A DNA stretch of 34,687 bases from Enhydrobacter sp. (GCA_026126105.1 JAHCJV010000061.1:1-34687); one strand, 5' to 3'. Positions 1 to 7,876 are shown, counted from the stretch's first letter. Notes: generated from the letters alone by a model not told the origin. Numbers and translations are program-made.

Positions 1-796
1 GGCCCGGTCCGAGGCGGCCCTGGGCGATCTCGAAGCCGCGCCCTTCGCCGAGGAGGATGTTCGACTTCGGCACGCGGACGTTGTCGTAGATAACCTCGGC
101 ATGGCCGTGCGGCGCGTCGTCATAGCCGAACACGTGCAGCATCTTGACGATCTTGATGCCCGGCGTGTCGCGCGGCACGACGATCATCGACTGCTGGCGG
201 TAGGCGGGTGCGCTGGGATCGCTCTTGCCCATCAGAATAATGACCTTGCAGCGCGGATCGCCCATGCCCGACGACCACCACTTGCGGCCGTTGATGACGT
301 AATCGTTGCCGTCGCTCTCGATACGGCATTCGACATTGCGCGCGTCGGACGAGGCGACCGCCGGCTCGGTCATGGCGAAGCAGGAGCGGATCTCGCCGTT
401 GAGCAGCGGCTTCAGCCACTTCTCCTTGTGTTCCTTGCTGCCGTAGCGGGCGAAGACTTCCATGTTGCCGGTGTCGGGCGCCGAGCAGTTGACGGCTTCC
501 GACGCAATCGAGGAGCGGCCCAGGATCTCGCAAATGGGGGCGTATTCGAGGTTCGAGAGGCCCATCGTGCCGTGCGTGTCGCCGGTCTCGCGATCGGCCG
601 GCAGGAACATGTTCCACAGCCCGCGCTTCTTCGCTTCGGCCTTGCACTCCTCGAGAACCGGGGGAAGCTGCCAGCGATCCTTGGCCTTCTCCATCTGCTC
701 CTCGTAAACGGACTCCGCCGGATAGATGACGTCGTCCATGAACTTGAGCAGCTTCTCCTGCAGCTCCTTAGTGCGATCCGAGTATTCGAAATCCAT
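1..796 (-). CDS. Acyl-CoA dehydrogenase, C-terminal part outside the window
   Basis: The reading frame starts with ATG at 796 and runs off the left edge, so about 265 residues are visible, beginning MDFEYSDRTKELQEKLLKF. The N-terminal helical domain is followed by the flavin-contact strand with FAMTEPAVASSDARN and then KWWSSGMGDPRCKV, which are the usual landmarks of the acyl-CoA dehydrogenase middle domain. The family is FAD-dependent and makes 2,3-enoyl-CoA in the cytoplasm; the substrate cannot be read from this part. A GGGAGAG ribosome-binding site lies just before the ATG. The visible piece has the length expected of roughly the first two thirds of the protein. It diverges from the enolase-superfamily gene at 907, so the 110-bp gap should hold both promoters. 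The family call is firm. Confidence 0.93.
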   Translation of the reverse strand, partial: MDFEYSDRTKELQEKLLKFMDDVIYPAESVYEEQMEKAKDRWQLPPVLEECKAEAKKRGLWNMFLPADRETGDTHGTMGLSNLEYAPICEILGRSSIASEAVNCSAPDTGNMEVFARYGSKEHKEKWLKPLLNGEIRSCFAMTEPAVASSDARNVECRIESDGNDYVINGRKWWSSGMGDPRCKVIILMGKSDPSAPAYRQQSMIVVPRDTPGIKIVKMLHVFGYDDAPHGHAEVIYDNVRVPKSNILLGEGRGFEIAQGRLGPG

Positions 797-906
797 CGCT
801 CTCTCCCTGTGTGCTGCGGCGGACTCTGGCCGAAAACCATGGCAATGTGAACGGTCATTCAGCCGCGCCCATTGGTTTCGGATTGCGGACGGCAAGGGGG
901 AGACTC

Positions 907-2001
907 ATGAGGATCGCGAGCTTCGAGGCCATCGCTCTCAAGGTGCCAGAGGATGACCCGCTGGCGAACATGCCGGAGGAAGCTGGCCGCACGCGTCCGG
1001 CCGTGGCGCTGCGCCTGCGCACCGACAGCGGCATCGAGGGCATCGGGGTTACGCTCTACGGCAAGATGACCCGCACGCTGCACGCCGCCGTCGAGGAGCT
1101 GGCGGCGCTGACGATCGGTGAGGATCCGATGCGTATCGAGGCGATCGTCGCCAAGCTGCGCGCCAACAGCGGCGACGCGGGACCGGGCGGCATCTTCACC
1201 CTCGCTTTGTCGGCGATCGACACCGCGCTCTGGGACATCAAGGGCAAGGCGCTCGACCAGCCGCTCTGGAAGCTGCTGGGTGGCCATCGCGACAGGGTGC
1301 CGACCTATGCGTCGGGTTCGCTGCGGCGCGGGCTTACCGACAAGCAGGCGCAGCAGGCGGCGGAGACGCTGCTGAAGAAGGGCTTCCGCGAGATGAAGAC
1401 CCAGATGGCGCTGCCCGGCGATCCGACGCCGGCCGAGGAGGTGCGCCGCGTGAAGGTGATCCGCGAGGTGATCGGTCCCGACATCAAGCTCATGTGCGAC
1501 ATCAACCAGCGCTGGCGGCCCGAGCAGGCGATCGACATCGGCCATCGCGTCGAGGAGGCGGGCGTCGGCCTGTTCTGGCTCGAGGACGTCACCGCGGCCG
1601 ACGACTACCAGGGCCTGGCGCGGGTCACCGCCGCGCTCAAGACGCCAATCGCCGGCGGCGAGTATGTCTGGGGCATCGCGCCGTTCCGACAGATGATCCA
1701 GGCGCACTCGGTCGACATCGTGATGGTCGACCTCGCGCGGGTCGGCGGCGTCACGCAGTGGATGAAGGTCGCCGGCATCGCCGAGGCGTTCAATCTGCCG
1801 ATCGTGAGCCACGTCATGCCGGAGGTGCTGCTGCACATGGTAGCCGCTTGCCCCAACGGCCTGACGGTCGAATACATGCCGTGGATGATCGGGCTCTACG
1901 AGGAGACACCGGTGATCGAGAACGGCCAGCTCGTGCTGCCGACCAAGCCCGGGCTCGGGCTCACGTTCGACGAGAAGGCGATCAAGAGCTTCCGGGCGTA
2001 A
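907..2001 (+). CDS. Mandelate racemase/muconate lactonizing enzyme family protein (enolase superfamily)
   Basis: This 364-residue protein has the two-domain enolase-superfamily layout: an N-terminal capping domain (about 1-125) and a TIM barrel. Metal ligands are visible as D198 (MCDINQRW), E226 (FWLEDV) and E252 (GGEYVWG). The His-Asp general base pair of the mandelate racemase subgroup is D275 (VMVDLARVGG) and H302 (SHVMPE). The second-strand K-x-K motif reads KTQ at 164-166, so only the first lysine is present. The family abstracts the alpha-proton of a carboxylate, usually to dehydrate a sugar acid or epimerise it; the substrate is unknown here. I chose ATG 907 because AAGGGGGA precedes it and family alignment begins there; longer upstream starts only add low-complexity residues. 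Confidence 0.9.
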   Translation: MRIASFEAIALKVPEDDPLANMPEEAGRTRPAVALRLRTDSGIEGIGVTLYGKMTRTLHAAVEELAALTIGEDPMRIEAIVAKLRANSGDAGPGGIFTLALSAIDTALWDIKGKALDQPLWKLLGGHRDRVPTYASGSLRRGLTDKQAQQAAETLLKKGFREMKTQMALPGDPTPAEEVRRVKVIREVIGPDIKLMCDINQRWRPEQAIDIGHRVEEAGVGLFWLEDVTAADDYQGLARVTAALKTPIAGGEYVWGIAPFRQMIQAHSVDIVMVDLARVGGVTQWMKVAGIAEAFNLPIVSHVMPEVLLHMVAACPNGLTVEYMPWMIGLYEETPVIENGQLVLPTKPGLGLTFDEKAIKSFRA

Positions 2002-2039
2002 TAGCGGCGTTGCAGCCGCGGACGTGCTAACGTGGCGGC

Positions 2040-2351
2040 ATGTCCTCGGACCTGTCTCTGCCGCGCGAATACAAGCGCCGCGTCGAGAGCGCCTTCGGTG
2101 CGCGTGTCGCAAAGATGGTGCTGTTCGGATCGCGTGCGCGCGGCGACATGCACGAGGAGTCCGACAGGGACATCGCTGTATTCCTCACGGACGAGCCGTC
2201 GATGGAAGACCGTCATCGGCTCGTCGACCTGGGTACCGATGTGCTCTTCGAGACGGGGCAGGTGATCCAGCCCGTGACCTTGCCGCTGCGACGGCAGGCC
2301 GAAGAGAGCTACCTGATGCGTGCCATACGCACCGATGGAATCACTTTGTGA
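2040..2351 (+). CDS. MNT-family nucleotidyltransferase-domain protein
   Basis: This 103-residue protein carries the minimal nucleotidyltransferase signature GSRARGDMHEESDRDIAVF. It fits the G-S-x10-D-x-D pattern that binds metal and nucleotide in this family. It is followed by a HEPN-domain gene whose GTG start at 2348 overlaps its TGA by two bases. Such MNT/HEPN pairs are known as type VII toxin-antitoxin modules, in which the MNT protein AMPylates and silences the HEPN partner. That role is an inference from family and context. The third acidic residue typical of the fold could not be placed with certainty. Confidence 0.85.
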   Translation: MSSDLSLPREYKRRVESAFGARVAKMVLFGSRARGDMHEESDRDIAVFLTDEPSMEDRHRLVDLGTDVLFETGQVIQPVTLPLRRQAEESYLMRAIRTDGITL

Positions 2352-2812
2352 TCGAGGAAGCGAGGCAGCATCGGGTTCGCGCGCGGCGTCTTCTCGAAAT
2401 GGTGGAGAAGCGCTGGGAGCAGGAGTTGCCAGAGATCGTCGTGCACACGGCGTACTACGCGATGTACCATGCCGCTATCGCTCTGTTTGCGAAGCGGGAT
2501 TTGCCAAAGCCCAAGACGCATTCGGGTCTGAGCGCACGCTTCAGCGAGTATTTTCGAGATGCTGCGCCCGACGGGCGCGACCAGGTGCGGCGCCTGGGAC
2601 GTGCGCTTGAGCGCCGTCTGATCGCAGACTACGACGCGGTCGATACCCTCGGCACTGACGACGCCCGAATTGCCCGCGTGAAGCCATGCTGTTCGTGGCG
2701 TTTTGCGAGAAGCTCATGGGTTCGGAGTAGCGCTGAGAGCCTCGGTGACACGGTCGGTCCACATCGCGCTCCTTGCCGACCGGCCTCCGTCGGGAGTAAA
2801 TGGGCAATATAG
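2348..2812 (+). CDS. HEPN-domain protein, C-terminus apparently frameshifted
   Basis: From a GTG at 2348 the frame encodes a PF05168-type HEPN protein. It has the helix HTAYYAMYHAAIALF (about residues 36-50) and a conserved-looking RLIADYDAV near residue 96. No R-x4-6-H ribonuclease motif is visible, so it may not be an RNase. The frame as it stands ends at 2812 (154 residues) with a low-complexity, non-helical tail. In the -1 frame, starting at the G of 2683, the sequence continues AMLFVAFCEKLMGSE and stops at 2730, which is a natural HEPN ending of about 127 residues. A one-base deletion near 2683, or a sequencing error, is the simplest explanation. The gene is translationally coupled to the MNT gene upstream. 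Confidence 0.72.
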   Translation: MIEEARQHRVRARRLLEMVEKRWEQELPEIVVHTAYYAMYHAAIALFAKRDLPKPKTHSGLSARFSEYFRDAAPDGRDQVRRLGRALERRLIADYDAVDTLGTDDARIARVKPCCSWRFARSSWVRSSAESLGDTVGPHRAPCRPASVGSKWAI

Positions 2813-2831
2813 AACAAATAAGGAACTATCT

Positions 2832-4694
2832 GTGGATAGCTTGGTGCAGGTGCCATTCAAGCCGGTCGACTTCCTGAGCCGTGACGTGAGCGTCGAGCGG
2901 CGCGCCGACGGCACGATCCTGCTGCAATCGAACCATCAATTGAAGCCGTACGAAAAGCACGTGCCCGCCTTCCTCGCGAAGTGGGCGGCCGAGGTGCCGG
3001 ATCGCGTCTGGCTGGCGCAGCGGCGCGGTCCGTCGCGGGAGTGGCTGACGTTGACTTACGGCGAGGCCAAGCGGCAGGTCGATTCGGTGACGCAGGCGCT
3101 GCTCGACCGCGGCTTCGGGCCGGACAGGGCGGTGATGATCCTGTCGTCCAACTCGATCGAGTTCGCGCTGCTGTCCATGGCGGCAATGCAGGCACGGGCG
3201 CCGCTCGCGCCAGTGTCGCCAGCCTATTCGGTGATGAGCAGGGATCACGCCAAGCTGAAATACGTCTTCGACCTGATCCGGCCGGGGATGGTGTTCGTGC
3301 AGAACGGCGAGGTCTACGGCGATGCGTTGGACGACCTCGAGCTGGACGGGGTTCTGCTGGTCCATGTCGACAAGCCGCCGCGGCAGCGGCAGTCGCTGCC
3401 ATGGAGCGAGCTGATCGCCACGAAGGCGACCGACGATGTTCAGATATCCATCGACCAGATCGGGCCGAAGACCGTCGGCAAGTTCCTGTTCACATCCGGC
3501 AGTACCGGCATGCCCAAGGCGGTGATCAACACCCAGGAGATGATGTGCGCCAACGTTGCGATGGGCCAGATGGCGCGGGTGCGCAAGCCGACCGATCCGG
3601 TGCCGGTGCAGCTCGACTGGCTGCCGTGGAACCACACGATGGGCGGCAACGCGACCTTCCAGGGCAATCTGGCCGAAGGCGGCACGACCTGGATCGACGA
3701 CGGCAAGCCACTGCCGGGACTGTTCGACGAGACGCTGCGGAACCTGCGCGAGATCTCGCCGACCGCCTTCGCCAACGTGCCGGCGGGTTACGCGATGCTC
3801 GCCACGGCGCTCGAGAAGGACAAGGCGCTGGCGAAGAAATTCTTCAAGAACCTCAATTCGCTCGCCTATGGCGGCGCCACGCTATCCAGCGATCTCTACG
3901 AGCGCATGGAACGGCTGGCGGTGAAGCACACCGGCTATCGCGTTCCGTTCATTACCGGCTGGGGCTCGACCGAGACCGCGCCGACGGCGACAGCGGTGCA
4001 TTGGGCGTCGGACCGGGTCGGCCTCGTCGGGCTGCCCTATCCGGGCGTGCGGCTCAAGATGGTGCCGACGGGAGAGGAGGGCCGGTACGAGCTGCGGCTC
4101 AAGAGCGTGATCGTGACGCCGGGCTACTACAAGCGGCCCGATCTCACGGCGCAGATGTTCGACGACGAGGGATTCTATCAGATCGGCGATGCCGGCCGGT
4201 TCGTCGATCCCGGCGATCCGAGCCAGGGTCTGGTCTTCGACGGTCGGGTGGTCGAGGACTTCAAGCTCTCGACCGGCACCTTCGTGCTGGTCGGGACCTT
4301 GCGGACGACGGCTGTCGCGGCGGTCTCGCCGGTGCTGCAGGACGCTGTTGTCTGCGGGCAGGACAGGGATCACGTCGGCCTGCTGGGCTTCCCCAATGTC
4401 GCTGCCTGCCGCAGGCTGATCGGCGACGATGACGTCCAGCTTCCGGTCGAGGAGGTGCTGTCGCACCCCGCCGTGATCTCGACGTTGAAAGAAGGCCTTG
4501 CGAAGATGAATGCGGAGGGCAAGGGCTCTTCGATGCGGGTGAAGCGCGTGCTGCTGATGGACGAACCGCCGTCGGTCGACGGCCACGAGATCACCGACAA
4601 GGGCTACATCAACCAGCGTGCTACGCTGGAGAGGCGCAAGGCGCTGGTCGACCGGCTCTATGCGGGCGGGTCCGGCGTGGTCGAAATCAACTGA
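2832..4694 (+). CDS. AMP-dependent acyl-CoA synthetase, feruloyl-CoA synthase type
   Basis: This 620-residue adenylate-forming enzyme activates a carboxylic acid as its CoA thioester through an acyl-AMP. The phosphate-binding motif TSGSTGMPK is at 221-229, the A5 motif GWGSTE at 376-381 and the A7 aspartate in GDAG at 452. The C-terminal catalytic lysine is probably K590 in EITDKGYINQR. The hinge sequence GRVVEDFKLSTGT (471-483) is the form I associate with feruloyl-CoA synthases (Fcs), so an aromatic or aryl-propenoic acid is the likely substrate. No enoyl-CoA hydratase/aldolase or vanillin dehydrogenase lies nearby, so the real substrate is open. I prefer GTG 2832 because AAGGAA sits 6 bases upstream; an earlier in-frame ATG adds an unrelated 43-residue stretch. 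Confidence 0.88.
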   Translation: MDSLVQVPFKPVDFLSRDVSVERRADGTILLQSNHQLKPYEKHVPAFLAKWAAEVPDRVWLAQRRGPSREWLTLTYGEAKRQVDSVTQALLDRGFGPDRAVMILSSNSIEFALLSMAAMQARAPLAPVSPAYSVMSRDHAKLKYVFDLIRPGMVFVQNGEVYGDALDDLELDGVLLVHVDKPPRQRQSLPWSELIATKATDDVQISIDQIGPKTVGKFLFTSGSTGMPKAVINTQEMMCANVAMGQMARVRKPTDPVPVQLDWLPWNHTMGGNATFQGNLAEGGTTWIDDGKPLPGLFDETLRNLREISPTAFANVPAGYAMLATALEKDKALAKKFFKNLNSLAYGGATLSSDLYERMERLAVKHTGYRVPFITGWGSTETAPTATAVHWASDRVGLVGLPYPGVRLKMVPTGEEGRYELRLKSVIVTPGYYKRPDLTAQMFDDEGFYQIGDAGRFVDPGDPSQGLVFDGRVVEDFKLSTGTFVLVGTLRTTAVAAVSPVLQDAVVCGQDRDHVGLLGFPNVAACRRLIGDDDVQLPVEEVLSHPAVISTLKEGLAKMNAEGKGSSMRVKRVLLMDEPPSVDGHEITDKGYINQRATLERRKALVDRLYAGGSGVVEIN

Positions 4695-4852
4695 TGGAGA
4701 CGCCCATGGCAGGCAACGGAACAAACGGCAATCCGCTTGCCTTCCGCCTGCGCTTCACCGACGTTTACGCAAAGCGCGGCGATCGGTGGCAGATGGTCGC
4801 CTGGCAGTCGACGAAGCTGCCGTTAATCGAATTGAAAGGAAGCTCATCATGA
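4694..4852 (+). pseudogene. Fragment of an NTF2/SnoaL-like (DUF4440-type) protein
   Basis: A 52-codon frame starts at ATG 4694, sharing its A with the TGA of the ligase gene, and ends in a TGA overlapping the ATG of the next gene. The core AFRLRFTDVYAKRGDRWQM followed by VAWQSTKLP looks like the last two beta-strands of SnoaL/DUF4440 proteins of the NTF2-like fold. Those proteins are normally about 120-150 residues. The N-terminal two thirds, including the helices forming the pocket, are absent, so this is most likely a deletion remnant. The frame and the neat overlaps at both ends suggest it may still be translated. The family call rests on the strand pattern only. Confidence 0.5.
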
Positions 4853-5307
4853 TCGAAGCAAAGGTGCCCGAGGGCCTGCCGAAGTGGATGTCCGAGCACG
4901 TCGACCGCTACCTGAAGAGCGGCGGCAAGGACGGCCACATGTACGAAGCCAACTTCCCGAACATGAAGCCGATCACGGTGCCGTCGCTGCTCCTGGTCAC
5001 CAGGGGCCGCAAGAGCGGGGAGAAGTATCTGTTCCCGCTGTTCTACGGCGAGACCGGCAACAGCTACTACATCGTGGCGTCGAAGGGCGGCGCGCCGGAT
5101 CATCCCGGCTGGTACAAGAACATCCTCGTCCATCCCGAGGTCGAGCTGCAGGTCGGCACCAGGACGATCAAGGCCAAGGCCCGCACGGCCACGGGCGCCG
5201 AGCGTGCCAAACTGTGGGAAGGGGCGCTGAAGTTCTGGCCACCCTACGCGGACTACGAGAAGAAGACCGACCGCGAGATTCCGGTCGTCGTGCTCGATCC
5301 GGTCTGA
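4849..5307 (+). CDS. Deazaflavin-dependent nitroreductase family (PF04075-type) protein
   Basis: This 152-residue protein resembles the split-barrel F420H2-dependent quinone reductase/nitroreductase (Ddn) family. Recognisable segments are SLLLVTRGRKSGEKYLFPL (residues 45-63), YIVASKGGAPDHPGWYKNI (76-94) and the HPEVELQVG strand. In this family the SKGG-x-x-x-HP-x-W-x-x-N segment contacts the deazaflavin. Members outside actinobacteria may use F420, FMN or heme-related ligands, so the cofactor is not decided by sequence. AAGGAAGC precedes ATG 4849. The gene follows the ligase and the NTF2 fragment without a gap and probably ends the same transcript. It is convergent with the LLM gene that ends at 5353. 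Confidence 0.85.
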   Translation: MIEAKVPEGLPKWMSEHVDRYLKSGGKDGHMYEANFPNMKPITVPSLLLVTRGRKSGEKYLFPLFYGETGNSYYIVASKGGAPDHPGWYKNILVHPEVELQVGTRTIKAKARTATGAERAKLWEGALKFWPPYADYEKKTDREIPVVVLDPV

Positions 5308-5323
5308 TTCTCGCTATCATGTT

Positions 5324-5347
5324 CCTCTCCCCCGTTCGGGGGAGAGG
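5324..5347. terminator. Perfect 10-bp hairpin between convergent genes
   Basis: CCTCTCCCCC (5324-5333) and GGGGGAGAGG (5338-5347) are exact inverted copies separated by GTTC. The hairpin lies 16 bases after the stop at 5307 and 5 bases after the opposing gene's stop at 5353, so it could serve as a shared bidirectional terminator. There is no clear U-run on either side. Similar CCTCTCCCCC hairpins are scattered through many alphaproteobacterial genomes, so it may equally be a dispersed repeat. Confidence 0.6.
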
Positions 5348-5352
5348 TGGAA

Positions 5353-6303
5353 TCATATCTTCTCGATGACGGCGGCGCGAAAGCGTTTCATCTCCGCAAG
5401 CACGGCGTCGACCGTCGGTCGCCCGAAATCGATGTCGATAGCGCCGACGCCCAGGCTTTTCAGCGCGCGGAAGTCCTCGATCAGGTCGGTCTCGCTGCCG
5501 GAGAACAGGCGTCGTTCGCCGTCCGACGCCTTGGCCGGCACGGCGGTGCCGTAGCGTTTCACCCTGAAGCTGACGCCCATCGACGCGGGATCGCGGCCCG
5601 CCTCGGCGGTCGCCTGGCGCAGGCGGGCGATGCCGGCTTCGAGGCGCGGCAGGGTGTCGAGCAGATGCTGGTTGTTGCTGCCGATCGGATACCAGGCATC
5701 GGCAATCCGCGCGGCACGGCGGATCGCGTTCATGCCTTCTCCGCCGACCCATATCGGCAGCGGGCGCTGGATCGGCTTGGGCTCCAGCACGATACCCCTG
5801 AAATTCACGTATTTCCCCGCAAAATGCGGGCTCGAGTCGGTCCAAAGCACGCGAAACGCGTCGATATATTCGTCAGTCACCCGCCCGCGTGCCGGAAAAG
5901 GCGTGGTGACGACCGCATCGAACTCGGTCTTCAGCCAGCCCGCGCCGACGCCGACCACCAGCCGCCCGCCGCTCAGCACGTCGAGGGTCGCCAGCATCTT
6001 GGCCGCCAGGACAGCCGGCCGATGAGGCACGACCAACACCGCGGCCACCAGCCGGATGCGCGAGGTCTTGGCGGCGATGTACGCCATGCCGACGAGTTGC
6101 TCGTGCCGTTCGAGCGGCGCTTCCTCGTAGAACGCGCCGTCCTCGGAGTAGGGATAGCCCGGCACCCTCGTGTCGGGCAGCACGACATGGTCGGTCACCG
6201 TCAGATAGTCGAAGCCCATGGCTTCGCCCTCGACGGCGAGTCGCGTCATGTCGGTGACCTTCGAGAGCGGCCCCGAGTTCGGCAGGTTGAAGCCGATCTG
6301 CAC
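5353..6303 (-). CDS. LLM class (luciferase-like) flavin-dependent oxidoreductase, TIGR03619-like
   Basis: This is a 316-residue luciferase-like TIM-barrel protein beginning VQIGFNLPNSGPLS. The motifs YLTVTDHVVLPD (39-50), LAAKMLATLDVLSGGRL and VGVGAGW (about 124-130), and IWVGGEGMNAIRRAAR (about 192-207) match the branch often annotated as F420-dependent TIGR03619. FMN use is equally possible outside actinobacteria. The GTG at 6303 begins two bases after the stop of the dioxygenase gene upstream. No strong ribosome-binding site is seen, so it is probably translationally coupled and the last gene of the 7834-5353 operon with NIPSNAP and TauD/TfdA. The monooxygenated substrate is not known. Confidence 0.88.
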   Translation of the reverse strand: MQIGFNLPNSGPLSKVTDMTRLAVEGEAMGFDYLTVTDHVVLPDTRVPGYPYSEDGAFYEEAPLERHEQLVGMAYIAAKTSRIRLVAAVLVVPHRPAVLAAKMLATLDVLSGGRLVVGVGAGWLKTEFDAVVTTPFPARGRVTDEYIDAFRVLWTDSSPHFAGKYVNFRGIVLEPKPIQRPLPIWVGGEGMNAIRRAARIADAWYPIGSNNQHLLDTLPRLEAGIARLRQATAEAGRDPASMGVSFRVKRYGTAVPAKASDGERRLFSGSETDLIEDFRALKSLGVGAIDIDFGRPTVDAVLAEMKRFRAAVIEKI

Positions 6304-6305
6304 GA

Positions 6306-7193
6306 TCAGGCAGCGATCTGCATTGCCGTCGGCCCGTCGCCGGCCAGTGTCGTGCGCCGCATGTCGCGCGGCTCGTCGGCGGGGAATGGTCGGGCACGAT
6401 GCATGGTCTGGCGGTTGTCCCACATCACCAGATCGCCGATCCGCCATTTGTGCGTATAGACGAACTCGCGCTGGGTCGCGTGCTCGATCAGGTCGCGCAG
6501 GTAGCCGCGCGCCTCCGGCATCGGCCAGCCGACGATCCCGCCGGCATGGCTCGACAGATAGAGCGACTTGCGGCCGGTCACCGGATGGGTGCGCACCATG
6601 CACTGGCGCACCGGCCGGAACCGCTCCCGCTCCTCGTCGGTGAAGTCGTAGAAGCCGATGATCTGGCGCGAAAACATCTGGCTGTGCTCGCAGACCATGT
6701 CCTGGACTTCTTCCTTGGTCTCCTCGTCGAGCGCGTCGTAGGCGGCCCGCATGTCGGCGAACTGCGTGTTGCCGCCCTTCGAGGGGATGCTGACCGCGCG
6801 CAGCAGCGAATACTTGGCGGGAATGGCCTTGAACGAGCTGTCGGAGTGCCACAGCCGGTTGCCGATCGCGAATAGTCGCCTCCGGTCGTCGCGCGCGTAG
6901 GGTTTGTCGTTCTTGTCGAGATTGGAGACGTCGGCGAAGGTGGTCGGCAGGCGTGCCTCGTTGGCCGCCCTGAGGCTGGTTCCGATCGCGTGCTCGATGT
7001 CACCCAGGCTCTGGGTGAAGGCGAGCTGCTGCTCGTCCGTGATGTGCTGCTGGTTGCGGAAGACCAGCACGGCATACTTGTCCATACCGGCATGGATGGC
7101 GGCCACCTCTCCGGCCGTCATCGGCTTCGCCATGTCGATGCCGTCGACTTCGCCTGCAAAGCAGGGGCCGACCTGCTTGATGGTGACCGCCAT
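6306..7193 (-). CDS. TauD/TfdA family Fe(II)/2-oxoglutarate-dependent dioxygenase
   Basis: This 295-residue protein carries the facial triad of the TauD/TfdA family: H116 and D118 in LWHSDSSF, and H265 in QTMHRARPF. An arginine pair, R279-R280 in RRTTLAG, would bind 2-oxoglutarate. GGNTQFADMRAAYDAL contains the threonine-bearing strand that contacts 2-oxoglutarate in TfdA. Relatives hydroxylate taurine, 2,4-dichlorophenoxyacetate or similar acids so that the side group is released. A strong AGGAGG lies before ATG 7193. The gene stands between a two-domain NIPSNAP gene and an LLM oxygenase on one transcript, which points to oxidative cleavage of one compound. The substrate cannot be read from sequence. 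Confidence 0.93.
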   Translation of the reverse strand: MAVTIKQVGPCFAGEVDGIDMAKPMTAGEVAAIHAGMDKYAVLVFRNQQHITDEQQLAFTQSLGDIEHAIGTSLRAANEARLPTTFADVSNLDKNDKPYARDDRRRLFAIGNRLWHSDSSFKAIPAKYSLLRAVSIPSKGGNTQFADMRAAYDALDEETKEEVQDMVCEHSQMFSRQIIGFYDFTDEERERFRPVRQCMVRTHPVTGRKSLYLSSHAGGIVGWPMPEARGYLRDLIEHATQREFVYTHKWRIGDLVMWDNRQTMHRARPFPADEPRDMRRTTLAGDGPTAMQIAA

Positions 7194-7213
7194 AGTTTCC
7201 TCCTGTTGCTTGC

Positions 7214-7834
7214 TTACTTGAGAGGCGAGAATGCCGCGGGCACCGCCAGGGTATTGACCATGCGGTGCATGACGACGCCTTCCGGACGCGGCGGCGGCCA
7301 GCTGCCGGGCTTCATGCCCATCGCACGCAGCCGCTCGCGCTCGCCCATGTTCTTGTAGGCCCAGACATGGATCCACTGGTTCAGCGGACCGATCTCGGTG
7401 TAGCCGGCGAAGATCAGCGGCGAGACCTTGGTGCGCTCGCCGATGTGCTTGCTCCAGCTCTCCATGATCTTCGGGATCGCGCCGGCGCCATAGGTGTAGG
7501 TGCGGAACTCGTAGCAGGTGCCGTGCTCGCCGGGCTGGAAATTCGGCGAGAAGGCTGCCGGATAGACGATCTTGCTCTCCATGTCGGTGACGAAATCGGA
7601 GATCGCCGGCGGCCAGACCTTCGTCTCGACGGCCTTGGCTCGAATCTCGTTGCGCTCGTTGATGTCCTTGTACGGCCAGATATGGATGATCTTGTTCAGC
7701 TCGCCGACTTCGGTGTGCCAGAAGCCCGCGAGCGGCGAGAGCTTGACCCGATTCTCGATCTTGTCGGCGAAGGCCTGCACGGCGTTCGGCACGGTGCCGG
7801 GCTTCAGCTGGTAGGTACGAATCTCAAAGATCAT
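7214..7834 (-). CDS. NIPSNAP family protein with two tandem domains
   Basis: This 206-residue protein consists of two ferredoxin-like dimeric alpha/beta-barrel (NIPSNAP) modules. The first begins MIFEIRTYQLKPGTVPNAV and contains IIHIWPYKDINERNEIR; the second contains CYEFRTYTYGAGAIPKIM and WIHVWAYKNMGERERLR. The paired E-x-R-T-Y and I-H-x-W-x-Y-K landmarks show an internal duplication. Bacterial NIPSNAP proteins often sit beside oxygenases and are presumed to bind or transform small hydrophobic products; no reaction is established. AGGAGA precedes ATG 7834. It is the first gene of a short operon with the dioxygenase (20-bp gap) and the LLM enzyme. Confidence 0.92.
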   Translation of the reverse strand: MIFEIRTYQLKPGTVPNAVQAFADKIENRVKLSPLAGFWHTEVGELNKIIHIWPYKDINERNEIRAKAVETKVWPPAISDFVTDMESKIVYPAAFSPNFQPGEHGTCYEFRTYTYGAGAIPKIMESWSKHIGERTKVSPLIFAGYTEIGPLNQWIHVWAYKNMGERERLRAMGMKPGSWPPPRPEGVVMHRMVNTLAVPAAFSPLK

Positions 7835-7876
7835 TGTTCTTTCTCTCCTGATGTCTCGATCGTGAACCGGAACCCG

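Noticed and set aside
2675..2690. Programmed -1 ribosomal frameshift in the HEPN gene.
   Set aside because: GTGAAGCCATG is not a slippery heptamer and no clear downstream structure is seen; a plain one-base deletion explains it better.
4849..5307. Taking this gene as proof of F420 use.
   Set aside because: The family name does not settle the cofactor, and no F420 biosynthesis gene is in the window.
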